DNA of 64,000 nt, from the NCBI GenBank assembly GCA_003577165.1, contig QEUM01000001.1:186001-250000 (forward strand), given 5' to 3'. The translations under genes were made by a program, and so were the position numbers. The notes beneath the pieces were generated by a model, which was given only the letters and a program-made list of their open reading frames with translations, made no database searches and had not been told where the DNA came from. The stretch is from Armatimonadota bacterium (GTDB lineage: Bacteria > Armatimonadota > Fimbriimonadia > Fimbriimonadales > ATM1). Position 1 is the stretch's first letter. Every line of letters begins with the position of its first letter. Positions 30,249-39,481 of this stretch are shown here, piece after piece.

Positions 30249-31352
30249 ATGCCGCAGGCGACCAAACCCCACCTCGAGAACCTCCGGAAGTACTCACCGG
30301 GAAAACCGATCGAGGAACTCAGGAGAGAACTGGGAGTCGACAGGATCTCGAAACTGGCGAGCAACGAGAACCCCATCGGACCTTCTCCGCTGGCGCTGGC
30401 GGCCGTGCGCGCGTGCCTCGATGACGTACATCGGTATCCCGATGCTGCGCAGTACGAAGTGAAGAGCGCGATCTGCGACGTGTTTGGGGCGGCCCCTGAG
30501 AACGTGGTTGTCGGCAACGGAAGCGACGAACTCATCCATTACCTCGGGGTGGCTTTCCTCTCGCCAGGTGATGAAGTCGTCGTAGGAAGTCCGTCGTTTA
30601 TCCAGTACACGGCGGCGGCAATTCTCAATCAGGCGGACATCAAGAGCGTTCCGCTCGATCCGTCGGAGAGGATGGACCTCGAAGCGATGGCCGCGGCCTG
30701 CAGCGATCGTACGAGGCTCGTTTGGGTCGCGAATCCAAACAACCCGACGGGAACGATCGTCATGCGAGAGGAATTCGACCGCTTCCTCGACTCGGTGCCC
30801 CGCACCGCGACCGTCGTGCTCGACGAAGCGTACTTCGACTTCGCGCGCGACGAAGCAATACCCGACTCGCTCGAACTCGTCAAGGCGGGCCGCAACATCA
30901 TCGGCCTTCGGACATTGAGCAAGTCCTATGGTCTCGCCGGACTACGAATCGGGTTCGCGTTTCTGCCTCCCGAGACGGCGGATGTCATCGAGAGAATGAG
31001 GGAGCCGTTCAACGTCAACCTGCTGGCGCAGCGCGCCGCGGCTGCAGCCTTGTACGATCGGGAGCACCTCGAGAACACTCTGCACCACAACCGCAAGTCG
31101 CTCGAACGCATCTCTCGCGCCGTCTCCTCATGCGGAGGCAAGCCAACCAAGAGTTTCGCAAACTTCGTCTGGGCCGAATTTCCATTCGATACGAAGCCGC
31201 TATTCGACGCGCTGCTGCGTCAGGGCGTCATCGTGCGCACTGGCGACATTTTCGGCCGACCCACGTGCCTACGCATCAGCGCAGGAACCGACGACGAGAT
31301 GGAACACTTCGAGGCCAGCCTTCCAAAGGCGGTCGAGATGTTGAACCCCTGA
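30249..31352 (+). CDS. hisC: Histidinol-phosphate aminotransferase
   Basis: HisC is a PLP enzyme of histidine synthesis and can also transaminate aromatic amino-acid precursors. The 367 residues show KLASNENPIGPSP, GNGSDELIHYLGVAF, NPNNPTG, VLDEAYFDF and the PLP-Lys loop TLSKSYGLAGLRIGF, with a late Arg in CLRISAG that binds phosphate. The frame is open 465 bases further upstream over fliK, but the family N-terminus starts at ATG 30249, just after a -10-like box. It lies divergently from fliK with 92 bases between them, and the next gene starts ten bases after its stop. Confidence 0.93.
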   Translation: MPQATKPHLENLRKYSPGKPIEELRRELGVDRISKLASNENPIGPSPLALAAVRACLDDVHRYPDAAQYEVKSAICDVFGAAPENVVVGNGSDELIHYLGVAFLSPGDEVVVGSPSFIQYTAAAILNQADIKSVPLDPSERMDLEAMAAACSDRTRLVWVANPNNPTGTIVMREEFDRFLDSVPRTATVVLDEAYFDFARDEAIPDSLELVKAGRNIIGLRTLSKSYGLAGLRIGFAFLPPETADVIERMREPFNVNLLAQRAAAAALYDREHLENTLHHNRKSLERISRAVSSCGGKPTKSFANFVWAEFPFDTKPLFDALLRQGVIVRTGDIFGRPTCLRISAGTDDEMEHFEASLPKAVEMLNP

Positions 31353-31361
31353 GAGGCGAAA

Positions 31362-33311
31362 GTGGTCTTAATGAGAGTGTCGCGAAAGTGTGTAACTAGT
31401 GTCTTTCGCTGCCTGTGTTCGGCGGCTTTGGGGTTGATAGCGTGGTCGGCATACGCGCAAGGATCGCGGCTCGTGATCGTGAGCTGGGATGGTGCGCCGG
31501 ACTGGGTCGTGGATCGCCTGCTGGATGAAGGCCGACTTCCAAACGTCGCGCGCATGAAGGCGCAAGGAGCATGGGCAGATCGAGTAGTCATGGGGATGCC
31601 GTCTGTCACGGCCGTTGGCCACGCAGTTCTCTGGACGGGCGCATGGCCTGCCTTGAACGGCATCACGGGGAACGAAGTTCCCGTCCTTCCGCGCAAAGAC
31701 CACACAGTCGTTGAAACGCGATCCGGTTTCTCGTCCGACGGGCTGCTGGCGGAGCCTGTTTGGCTCAGCGCCCTCAAAGGCGGCCGATCCGTCGCTTTGC
31801 TCTCAGCGACTCAGTCCTATCCTCCCGATCCTTACGTAGCAGCGATCCGAGAAATGATGGCCGCCGACGAGAAGGCGGGTCGCGATTACCGGGCACTCCC
31901 TTCGAAGTTCATCGCCTTGAGCGGATTCGAGAGGCAGTTGAGCGCGCCAAAGGTCTACGCGGATGTTCGTGCCCTCGTAGACTCGAAGAGGCTCGGCCGC
32001 GAGGGGAAAGAACTCGCCATCCGCGTCGCAGACGACAATCTCCTCATCTTCTTTCCGCGCGGCGAGGATGGGACGTACAAAGAGTGCGCGATTTACCGGG
32101 TCGAAGACGACGCTCTCAAGTTTGCAGCTTACATGAGTTATCCGGACATCAAGTTCAGCAGCCCCATTGAAATCCGTAAGGGCGCGGATTGGGGTCTGCT
32201 TTCCTTTTCTCTCATGTCCCTCACACCGGATATGAGCAGCTTTCTCCTGTATCAAGGCGATTGCGACGCCTTCCTGGGCCACTGTGACGAAGCGCGTCTG
32301 CGCGCTTACGTGTTCGCGGCCGGAGGTTTTCACGATCTCCCGATACGCGAAATCTACGCGAAAGGGGGATTCGGGCCCACACTTTGGCAGGGAGGCGGGG
32401 GAGAAGCGGAGGAGCGGCTCCTTCTCCTTGTGGAGCGCGACTTCGAGAGGCTCTCGCAAGGCTTTGAGCACGCGATGAGGTTTTTCGATGCGGACTTGAT
32501 CACCCACTACAGTCCGGCCATCGACACGTTTGGCCATCTTGTCATGGGAGTATTAGATCCATCCAGCCCACGACACAACCAGGATCTCGCCAACGAACTC
32601 TGGCCTGTCTATGCGCGTTTCTACGAACTCGCGGATAGGTGGCTCGGACGGGTTCTTCAGGCAGCCGGGCCGACTTCCATCGTGGCGTTGGTCAGCGACC
32701 ATGGGATGGAGGGGATCGCCAGGAGGGTCTCTGTCAATAGAATCCTCGTCGACGCAGGGCTTGCAGTAACCGCGGACGGTCGTGAAATCTCCGTCAACTC
32801 CCTCGCCCTCTCTCCTCCGTGGATGGACATTGGAGTCGTAGTCAACGACAAGTCGTGGAAGGATGGCGTCGTGGACGCGGATCGCCGCAGCGAAGTCCTC
32901 GAACGGGCCAAGGCCGCTCTGCTTGCAGCGAAAGATCCAACCACCGGAACCCAACTCATCCGGCGTGTGTACGACGCATCGGAGATCGTTGGAGGGGGGG
33001 GTGATGCAGGATGCGACTTGTATTTGGACTTCGCGCCCGGCTATGAGCCGGCCGGTGGCTTGAGCGACAAATTGGTCGTGGATGCCGATCCGGTGCTGGG
33101 CGCCGGCACGCATGGCTTTCTGCCTGAGCGACGCTCGATGAACGCGATCTTCTATGCCCTCGGCCCTGGCATCACGAAAAGTCGAAATTTGGGCGTCATC
33201 CAGGGCGTGGACGTCATCCCATCTCTCTGTCCTCTTGCCGGAATCCCCACGCCGCGTGACGCGGTCGGAAGGAATCTGCGACTCAGGGAGCCTGGGGAAG
33301 AGGAGTGGTAG
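31362..33311 (+). CDS. Secreted alkaline phosphatase-superfamily phosphodiesterase (type I PDE/nucleotide pyrophosphatase-like)
   Basis: The protein cleaves phosphodiester or phosphate bonds outside the cytoplasm. After a signal peptide (ending near AYAQG) comes IVSWDGAPDWVVDRLL with a metal-binding Asp. VTAVGHAVLWTGAWPALNGITGN carries the nucleophile region, with Thr or Ser. ALVSDHGME and GAGTHGF supply further metal ligands. The 649-residue length includes a large central insertion. The GTG start at 31362 has GAGAGG five bases upstream; ATG 31371 is an alternative. The gene follows hisC by nine bases. The last six bases overlap the 3' end of a tRNA on the other strand. Confidence 0.85.
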   Translation: MVLMRVSRKCVTSVFRCLCSAALGLIAWSAYAQGSRLVIVSWDGAPDWVVDRLLDEGRLPNVARMKAQGAWADRVVMGMPSVTAVGHAVLWTGAWPALNGITGNEVPVLPRKDHTVVETRSGFSSDGLLAEPVWLSALKGGRSVALLSATQSYPPDPYVAAIREMMAADEKAGRDYRALPSKFIALSGFERQLSAPKVYADVRALVDSKRLGREGKELAIRVADDNLLIFFPRGEDGTYKECAIYRVEDDALKFAAYMSYPDIKFSSPIEIRKGADWGLLSFSLMSLTPDMSSFLLYQGDCDAFLGHCDEARLRAYVFAAGGFHDLPIREIYAKGGFGPTLWQGGGGEAEERLLLLVERDFERLSQGFEHAMRFFDADLITHYSPAIDTFGHLVMGVLDPSSPRHNQDLANELWPVYARFYELADRWLGRVLQAAGPTSIVALVSDHGMEGIARRVSVNRILVDAGLAVTADGREISVNSLALSPPWMDIGVVVNDKSWKDGVVDADRRSEVLERAKAALLAAKDPTTGTQLIRRVYDASEIVGGGGDAGCDLYLDFAPGYEPAGGLSDKLVVDADPVLGAGTHGFLPERRSMNAIFYALGPGITKSRNLGVIQGVDVIPSLCPLAGIPTPRDAVGRNLRLREPGEEEW

Positions 33312-33382
33312 CGGAGGTCGGACTCGAACCGACGACCCTGCGGGTATGAACCGCATGCTCTAACCAACTGAGCTACTCCGCC
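33306..33382 (-). tRNA. tRNA-Met (anticodon CAT), elongator type
   Basis: Minus-strand cloverleaf of 77 bases including an encoded CCA. It has acceptor stem GGCGGAG pairing with CTCCGCT (G1-U72 wobble), D arm GCTC...GAGC, anticodon stem TGCGG/CCGCA with loop TTCATAC, and T arm GTCGG/CCGAC with TTCGAGT. The anticodon stem lacks the three G-C pairs of initiator tRNA, and G1-U72 is not the initiator C1-A72 mismatch, so it is the elongator. It overlaps the stop codons of both flanking genes. Confidence 0.95.
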
Positions 33383-34017
33383 GGGGAGCCGCGATTGTAC
33401 CCAAGCCCCGTCGGGCCGAATCCTGCGATGGACAGAAGCCGGGCGTAGTCGTCCGGGGTGTCGATGTCGAGGAACTCGTTCGGGGAGCCGCAGGCGACAA
33501 GCTTCCGCGCTAGCGTCGGCAGGAATTCGCGGAGCGTCCCGCCATGACGAAGGTGCTCACGCAGGCTGAGGAATGTCGAAGAGCGGAGGAGCACAGGGTG
33601 CTTCGGTCTGCCTTCAGACTCCGGCTGCACGCAGGCGAAGTCGTCTGAGAGTTCCGCAAGCACCGCGCGGATGGTCGCCGAAGTGAGGAGCGGCATGTCC
33701 ACCGGACAAAGCGCTGCCCAACGAGAACGGCAGTCGTCGATCGCTTCCAAAACCGAACTGGCCATGCCCTGATCAGGATCGAGGTTGAAGATGTACCTCA
33801 CTCCGAGTAGGTTCGCTTCGCGAGCGAGGTCTTCGTCGGTCGTACGCCCGATCACTCGGATGCGCTTGAGGCTGGCGTTCCGAAACGCATCTGTGACTCT
33901 TCTAAACAACGATCCGTCTCCAAACGGAAGCGTCGCTTTATGACCGCCGATGCGACTTCCCTCACCGGCCGCGAGGATGTACACCTCAACCCGTTCGCTT
34001 AGCGATGTTTCGGACAT
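33373..34017 (-). CDS. MobA/MocA-like nucleotidyltransferase
   Basis: These proteins transfer CMP or GMP to molybdopterin cofactors. The 214-residue protein has the signature LAAGEGSRIGGHKATLPFGDG, then LDPDQGMASSVLEAI and CPVDMPLLT, the classic MocA layout. The C-terminal RPKHPVLL and DIDTPDDY segments also match. It starts at ATG 34017, overlapping dinB by 32 bases; a GTG at 33984 would nearly remove the overlap. Its TAG stop lies inside the tRNA-Met gene, at positions 8-10 of the tRNA. A role in molybdenum cofactor synthesis is inferred. Confidence 0.82.
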   Translation of the reverse strand: MSETSLSERVEVYILAAGEGSRIGGHKATLPFGDGSLFRRVTDAFRNASLKRIRVIGRTTDEDLAREANLLGVRYIFNLDPDQGMASSVLEAIDDCRSRWAALCPVDMPLLTSATIRAVLAELSDDFACVQPESEGRPKHPVLLRSSTFLSLREHLRHGGTLREFLPTLARKLVACGSPNEFLDIDTPDDYARLLSIAGFGPTGLGYNRGSPAE

Positions 34018-34462
34018 ATATGATTTGCCCTGCGTGGTAGTAGTCGTGCTCGATGAGCATCAGCAGGAACTGCTCTACCGTTTGCCGCTTCCCTCCCCAG
34101 CCCGCAACTTTCCGTTCCAGATCGGAGTCACTGAGACGGTTCGTAATCTCCTCCAGGCCACTCTGCGCTCGCATGAGATCCGTGATCATTTCAGGCAACG
34201 ATGCCTTGCAGATCTTGAGATTGTCCCACGTCAAAGAAGAATCGCCGAAGGCGTGGCTGCATTGCACGAGTTTGTCGCCGGTCACATGATAGAGGATGTC
34301 CTGAATAGATCCGTTCATCCATGGAAATCCTTCCGACTTGTCCGGTGTCCATGTGAACACATCCTCTTCGACTCCGTCAAGCGATCCCAAGAGCGAATGC
34401 CACGGGCTCTTTCGAAACGCCCGGTCCTGCAATCTCCTCAGAAATTCGACCTTCGATTCCAT
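33986..34462 (-). CDS. DinB family protein
   Basis: DinB-like proteins are four-helix bundles with a three-His metal site, often thiol-dependent enzymes or stress-induced proteins. The 158 residues show HVTGDKL in helix 2 and EHDYYHAGQI in helix 4, supplying three His ligands. EFLRRLQDRAF opens helix 1. The start ATG overlaps the last base of the pyrophosphatase gene (TAATG). Substrate is unknown; the position between ppa and a MocA-like gene gives no functional hint. Confidence 0.75.
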   Translation of the reverse strand: MESKVEFLRRLQDRAFRKSPWHSLLGSLDGVEEDVFTWTPDKSEGFPWMNGSIQDILYHVTGDKLVQCSHAFGDSSLTWDNLKICKASLPEMITDLMRAQSGLEEITNRLSDSDLERKVAGWGGKRQTVEQFLLMLIEHDYYHAGQIIYVRNIAKRTG

Positions 34463-34965
34463 TAGATGCGGAACCGACTGATGAGTTCCTTGGCTGTCTC
34501 CGCCCCCTCCCAGCCGAGCACCTCCACCGTCTTGTCCTCCAATTCTTTGTACACTTCGAAGAAGTGCACGATCTCCTTTCGTGTGTGCTCACCCAAGTCC
34601 TCGAGTGACATGATCCCGCTGAATCGAGGGTCCCGCGTGGCGACGGCGAGCACTTTGTCATCCCTTCCCTTTTCGTCCCTCATGCCGAGAATGCCGATCG
34701 GCCGGACCTCGACGACGCAGCCGGGAAACGTCGGGTGCGAGATGAGCACTAAGAGATCGAGGGGGTCTCCATCCGTGTAAATGGTCTGAGGAATGAAACC
34801 GTAGTCGTAAGGATAGAACAGGGGAGAATAGAGAACTCGGTCAAGCCGAACCACACCGCTCTCCATATCGATCTCGTATTTGTTCGAACTGCCTTTTGGG
34901 ATTTCGATGATGCAGTTCACCACGTCAGGCGCGAGATCGCCGATCTCGACATTGGCGAGGGACAT
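34462..34965 (-). CDS. ppa: Inorganic pyrophosphatase (family I)
   Basis: The enzyme hydrolyses pyrophosphate and drives biosynthesis forward. The 167-residue protein has EIPKGSSNKYEID, YPYDYGFIPQT, DGDPLDLLVL and the DEKGRDDKVLAV segment. The metal-binding acidic residues of DGDPLD are intact. Length is normal for bacterial soluble PPases. The ATG at 34965 has no Shine-Dalgarno but a -10-like box six bases upstream. It heads a run with dinB and the MocA-like gene. Confidence 0.96.
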   Translation of the reverse strand: MSLANVEIGDLAPDVVNCIIEIPKGSSNKYEIDMESGVVRLDRVLYSPLFYPYDYGFIPQTIYTDGDPLDLLVLISHPTFPGCVVEVRPIGILGMRDEKGRDDKVLAVATRDPRFSGIMSLEDLGEHTRKEIVHFFEVYKELEDKTVEVLGWEGAETAKELISRFRI

Positions 34966-34971
34966 GCGAAG

Positions 34972-34977
34972 ATGCTA
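34972..34977 (-). promoter_or_regulatory. Candidate -10 box (TAGCAT) of ppa
   Basis: TAGCAT on the minus strand ends six bases before the ppa ATG at 34965, with no Shine-Dalgarno between, fitting a leaderless transcript. Confidence 0.45.
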
Positions 34978-35022
34978 CCTTAGGCCCCGAATCCGACCGC
35001 CGCTTTGCAACGTACTTCCTTC

Positions 35023-35697
35023 ATGGCAGCGCTACTGCGTGGAGTCTGGCTGGTGCTCGTTTCAAAGCGCCTCTGGCCGTACGTGTTCATCCCCCTCCTC
35101 CTCGCTGCACTGTTATACGCGGGCATCTTTTTCGGTGGGCTCTATTGGCTGATTCCGCTTCTTAAGGACAGGATCGCGGGCGATGGGCTCATCGGCACGG
35201 TGGTCGGCTGGCTCGGGAACCTGCTCTGGATTGCAGTATGCGCCTTGTTCGCGAATCTCACCTTTGTCGGCGTTATTGGCTTGTTCAGTGCGCTGTTCTG
35301 GGATTCTCTCTCGGCGAAGGTCGAGGAAATCGTGTTCGGCAGCGTGCCGAGGTCCTCTGCTGGCTGCGGGCTGCTTCTATGGGATGCTGTGGCCAGGATC
35401 GGGATTAGCGCGATGCTGTTCGTAGTTGGTCTCGTTCTGAGCCCCTTCTGCGGGATCAGCATTGCGGTGACGACGGGCCTGCTCTGCCTGCTCGACTTTA
35501 GTTCCTGCGCGTACCTTCGCCGAGGCATCTCCATCGGCGGCCAGATGAATCAAGTGTTCAGATCGCGAGCGGCGCCCGGATATATCGCTGCCTCGGCGTT
35601 CGCCTCAACGATTCCGTTCCTGTTCGTCTTCCTTATCCCGGGAATGGTCGCAGGCGGCACCATTCTGTGTCGCCAGCAACTCGAGACTAACCGTTGA
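35023..35697 (+). CDS. EI24 domain (CysZ-like) integral membrane protein
   Basis: The 224-residue protein has about five or six hydrophobic helices. It opens with the family pattern LRGVWLVLVSKRLWPYVFIPLLLAALLY. FANLTFVGVIGLF, SALFWDSLSAKVEEIV and GLVLSPFCGISIAVTTGLLCLLDF follow. The EI24/CysZ family includes the sulfate permease CysZ, but transport substrate cannot be inferred for distant members. The start is taken at ATG 35023; a TTG at 35005 is possible. Its 3' end overlaps secA by 11 bases convergently. Confidence 0.72.
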   Translation: MAALLRGVWLVLVSKRLWPYVFIPLLLAALLYAGIFFGGLYWLIPLLKDRIAGDGLIGTVVGWLGNLLWIAVCALFANLTFVGVIGLFSALFWDSLSAKVEEIVFGSVPRSSAGCGLLLWDAVARIGISAMLFVVGLVLSPFCGISIAVTTGLLCLLDFSSCAYLRRGISIGGQMNQVFRSRAAPGYIAASAFASTIPFLFVFLIPGMVAGGTILCRQQLETNR

Positions 35698-38600
35698 CTT
35701 CGCGGTAGTGACAGTGCTTGAACTTCTTACCGCTCCCGCAGGGGCAGGGGTCGTTGCGCTTGACGCTCTTCCAGTCGATTTCGCCGTTTCCAGATCCTGC
35801 GACAGGTGTCGTTTTTGCGCCGTCGATTCTCTGCATCTGCGGTTTCGGTTCGGCCTGCCGCTGCACGGTGGTTCGGTATATCCCCATCACGGTCAGGTCC
35901 CGAACGCCGCGCATCGTGTCCTCGAAAATCTGATGCGACTCTTTGCGGAAGGCAATCAGCGGATCGACCTGCCCGTAGCCTCGGAGTCCGATTCCCTCTC
36001 GAAGTCTTTCGACTAACTGGAGGTGCTCAGTCCACTTGCGCGTAATCGCCTGCAGAAGCACGAAGCGTTCGACGAGCCGGAAGTCATCGCCCAGTTCCTC
36101 CTCTCGACGCCGATAGGCTTCGAGAGCCCAGTTCGTCGCGATCTCCGTGACGTCGGCCGTGTCCTTGTGGCCCTCGAAATCGCCCGGGCCGCCGTAATCC
36201 ACTGCAGGAAAGATGCCAAGCAGATCGCGATAGAGCGCATGGAAGTCCCAAGTCGTGCGATCGATGCCGTCGGGAGCGTACTTCATCACGACTTCCTCGA
36301 TGGCCTCCCGAATGTACTCCTCGATGAGCGGACGCGGATCCTTTCCTAACAGATACTCGCGTCGCATGCTGTAAACGTGCTCTCTCTGAGCGTTCAGCAC
36401 GTCGTCGTATTCGAGGACGTTCTTCCGGTACTCGAACAAATGCGTCTCGATTCGCTTTTGAGTTTTCTCGATCATCCCGCTCAAAAACTTTGCGTGCACT
36501 TCTTCGAAGTCCGGCCACGCTTTCAGGAGCGGGTTCTCCATCATCTTCGGGTTAAAGATTTTCCACAGTTGGTCTTCGAGCGACACGAAGTAGCGGCTCT
36601 CGCCGGGATCACCTTGACGACCGGAGCGGCCTCGCAACTGATTGTCAATTCGTCGGCTCTCGTGACGCTCAGTGCCGAGGATGTAGAGGCCGCCGAGTTT
36701 GCGAACCTCTTCGGCCGCTTCTTGGCGCTCCTGCTCATCGAGAGGCAGGGGCGGAGCGGCCCTTTCCAAGCCCCCCCGGCGGTGAGTCGCAAATGTCTCC
36801 GCGGAGAACTCGTCGTCGGAGCCTTGCGAGAACTGAATCTCGTCCGACTTCACGCGCCCTCCGAGCAGGATGTCCACGCCGCGGCCCGCCATGTTCGTCG
36901 CGATCGTGACTGCGCCCTTACGTCCCGCCTCCGCGATGATGAGCGCTTCCTTCTCGTGGAACTTCGCGTTCAAGACGTTGTGCGGAATTCCGTGTCGCAA
37001 TGCCTCATCGAGATACTGTCGATTCTCTTTCGAAACTTCGAAGTAGGTGAGGAACCAATTTGCCAGGTCATCAGCGAGCGGATCGTGCGGCAGGTTGAGA
37101 CTGCGCGCTGCGTCCTGAAGCGTCCGCATCTTGGCGTCGTCGAGCGACGTCGAGATCTGCTTGTACGCCTCGTGCTTGTCCTTCTTTGACGACCCCTTCT
37201 CGCTCTCGACCGCGACCTTGATCCGCTCGGCCAGCAGCATTTTCTGGAGCATGTCCGCCTGCAACCGACGGCTGATCCGCTCCGACATCTCGATGGATCT
37301 CGTTCCCACCAGCACGGGCTGCTGCTTGGTATAGAGGCGAAGGATTTCTCTTGAGATCGCCCGAAACTTCGCTTCTTCCGTTTTGAAGACGACATCCGGA
37401 TGATCCGCTCGGATCATCGTTCGGTGAGGCGGAACGGACACGACTTCGAGACCGTAGATTTTTCGGAATTCGTCTTCTTCCGTCTTCGCCGTGCCCGTCA
37501 TGCCGGCGAGTTTCTCGTAAAGACGGAACAGATTCTGGAATGTGATGACGGCCACCGTCTGACTTTCACGCTGGACTGTCACCCCTTCCTTCGCCTCGAG
37601 AGCCTGATGGATGCCATCACTCAGTCTGCGGCCGAACATCAAGCGGCCCGTGTTCTCGTCGACCAGGATGACTTGGCCGTCTTTCACGACGTATTCGACG
37701 TCACGCTCGAAGAGCCCCTGGGCTTTGATCGATGCGTTGATGTAGTGCATCAGGTCCGGGTGATTGGCGAGATTGTCAATCCCGAGAAGTTCTTCGACCC
37801 GGTCGTAGCCGGCTTCGGTCAGGTTTGCAGAGTGGTTCTTCTTGTCCACCGTGTAGTGGTCACCCGGCTGCTCCTCCTTTCCTCCCTTCTGAAGCCGTGC
37901 GACCACGTCGTTGATCTTCTTGTAGATGGTAACGTCTTCCGAAGAGGGTCCGCTGATGATGTGCGGGGTTCGCGCCTCGTCGACCAAGATGCTGTCGACT
38001 TCGTCGACGATCGCATAGTGAAGTTCTCGCATCGAGAGGTCTTCGACGCTCATCGCCATGTTGTCGCGAAGGTAATCGAATCCAAACTCGTGGTTGGTGC
38101 CGTAGACGACATCGCACTCGTAGGCTTCGCGTCGTGAACAGTCAACCAAGTTCGAATAGCGCGGATCTCGATGCTGTGCGCCGGGCACATATCGATAACT
38201 TCCACCCAACTCGTCCGTCTCAGGCGACTGTCCTTGGATGACGCCAACAGACAGCCCTAGCATATGATAGATGGGGCCCATCCACACCGCGTCGCGCCGC
38301 GCGAGATAATCGTTGACCGTGACGAGGTGAACGCCTCGGCCTGTGAGAGCGTTCAAATACAGCGGCATGGTCGCGACGAGCGTCTTTCCTTCGCCCGTCT
38401 TCATCTCTGCAATCTTGCCTTCGTGGAGTACGGCGGCGCCCAGTACCTGCACGTCGAAGTGGCGCATGTGCAGAGTGCGCTTAGAAGCCTCCCTGACGAG
38501 GGCAAACGCTTCGGGCATCAAATCATCCAGCGGGACGCCACTCTTTGCGCGCGCCTTCAGTTCCTCGCTCGCCTTGGCGATCTCGTCATGCGACATCGCC

Positions 38601-38707
38601 TCGAATTTCGATTCGAGGGCGTTTACTTGTTCAACGACCGGCAGGAGGCGCTTTGTCTCATCTTCGCTCTTGTCGAAGATGCGCCGGAAAAATGTGTCAA
38701 TCTTCAT
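35687..38707 (-). CDS. secA: Preprotein translocase ATPase SecA (long form)
   Basis: SecA pushes unfolded preproteins through SecYEG. The 1006-residue protein is complete: Walker A in MKTGEGKTLVA, the DEVDSILVDEARTPH motif, preprotein cross-linking domain, NBD2 with GRGVDILLGG and QLRGRSGRQGDPG, helical scaffold and a C-terminal zinc tail CPCGSGKKFKHCH. It is longer than the usual 840-900 residues. About 90 extra residues lie between residues 482 and 571, between SERISRRL and GIPHNVLNAK. The VAR segment after ILLGG (about 60 residues) is also long. The N-terminus starts MKIDTFFRRIFDKSED. No other sec gene is adjacent. Confidence 0.96.
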   Translation of the reverse strand: MKIDTFFRRIFDKSEDETKRLLPVVEQVNALESKFEAMSHDEIAKASEELKARAKSGVPLDDLMPEAFALVREASKRTLHMRHFDVQVLGAAVLHEGKIAEMKTGEGKTLVATMPLYLNALTGRGVHLVTVNDYLARRDAVWMGPIYHMLGLSVGVIQGQSPETDELGGSYRYVPGAQHRDPRYSNLVDCSRREAYECDVVYGTNHEFGFDYLRDNMAMSVEDLSMRELHYAIVDEVDSILVDEARTPHIISGPSSEDVTIYKKINDVVARLQKGGKEEQPGDHYTVDKKNHSANLTEAGYDRVEELLGIDNLANHPDLMHYINASIKAQGLFERDVEYVVKDGQVILVDENTGRLMFGRRLSDGIHQALEAKEGVTVQRESQTVAVITFQNLFRLYEKLAGMTGTAKTEEDEFRKIYGLEVVSVPPHRTMIRADHPDVVFKTEEAKFRAISREILRLYTKQQPVLVGTRSIEMSERISRRLQADMLQKMLLAERIKVAVESEKGSSKKDKHEAYKQISTSLDDAKMRTLQDAARSLNLPHDPLADDLANWFLTYFEVSKENRQYLDEALRHGIPHNVLNAKFHEKEALIIAEAGRKGAVTIATNMAGRGVDILLGGRVKSDEIQFSQGSDDEFSAETFATHRRGGLERAAPPLPLDEQERQEAAEEVRKLGGLYILGTERHESRRIDNQLRGRSGRQGDPGESRYFVSLEDQLWKIFNPKMMENPLLKAWPDFEEVHAKFLSGMIEKTQKRIETHLFEYRKNVLEYDDVLNAQREHVYSMRREYLLGKDPRPLIEEYIREAIEEVVMKYAPDGIDRTTWDFHALYRDLLGIFPAVDYGGPGDFEGHKDTADVTEIATNWALEAYRRREEELGDDFRLVERFVLLQAITRKWTEHLQLVERLREGIGLRGYGQVDPLIAFRKESHQIFEDTMRGVRDLTVMGIYRTTVQRQAEPKPQMQRIDGAKTTPVAGSGNGEIDWKSVKRNDPCPCGSGKKFKHCHYREVNG

Positions 38708-38800
38708 GCTGGATAGGGCGCCTTGACGGAAGAGCGCTGGGCTCGTCTTTCTGTCGCGCTGAGTTCAAAAGTATACCTTTCTACGTTCCGATCGCACCGT

Positions 38801-39481
38801 ATGTCTGCATCTGGAAGGACGTGGCTCGACGCGCTGAATCGAGAGATCGAAGCCTGCGAACGATGCCCTCGCCTCGTAACCTACCGCCAGGAAATCGCCG
38901 TGGCGAAGCGTCGCGCCTTTCAGGATCACGTCTATTGGGCGAGGGGAGTGCCCAACTTCGGACCTTCGGACGCAAGTCTGCTCGTGGTGGGCCTCGCGCC
39001 CGCGGCCCACGGGGCGAACCGAACGGGACGAATGTTCACGGGCGACCGGAGCGGCGAGTGGCTCTACAGGGCCCTCCACAAGGCAGGCTTTGCGAACCAG
39101 CCTACAGCGGTGGGCCTCTCTGACGGACTCGAACTGCGCGACTGCCTCATCACGGCCGTCTGCCATTGCGCCCCGCCCGGCAACCGACCGGACCGGCTTG
39201 AACTGGCCGCCTGCAACCCTTACTTGAGGCGAACCCTCGACGGGACTCCCTGGAGCGTTGTGGTGGCTCTCGGAGGCGTCGCTTGGTCGTCTCTCGGGGC
39301 GACCCTCGGCGTGAGGCTCCCCCCCTTCCGGCACCTCGCCGAGGCTGCCATCGAACCAGATCGAACGGCGATCGCGAGTTACCACCCGTCCCAGCAGAAC
39401 ACCTTCACCGGAAGGCTGACAGAGACGATGCTGGACGCGGTCTTCCAGCGAGCCAGGGAACTCCTCAGTCGAGACGAATGA
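38801..39481 (+). CDS. udgB: Uracil-DNA glycosylase, family 5 (UdgB type)
   Basis: UdgB removes uracil and other deaminated bases from DNA. The 226 residues hold an Fe-S cluster signature: CERCPRLV near the N-terminus, then CHCAPPGNRP and a further Cys. The motif VVGLAPAAHGANRTGRMFTGDRSG is typical of family 5, which has Ala where family 4 uses another residue. SYHPSQQNTFTGRLT marks motif B with its His. The start ATG 38801 matches the family N-terminus. It is divergent from secA, with 93 bases between, and overlaps the DprA-like gene by 17 bases convergently. Confidence 0.88.
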   Translation: MSASGRTWLDALNREIEACERCPRLVTYRQEIAVAKRRAFQDHVYWARGVPNFGPSDASLLVVGLAPAAHGANRTGRMFTGDRSGEWLYRALHKAGFANQPTAVGLSDGLELRDCLITAVCHCAPPGNRPDRLELAACNPYLRRTLDGTPWSVVVALGGVAWSSLGATLGVRLPPFRHLAEAAIEPDRTAIASYHPSQQNTFTGRLTETMLDAVFQRARELLSRDE

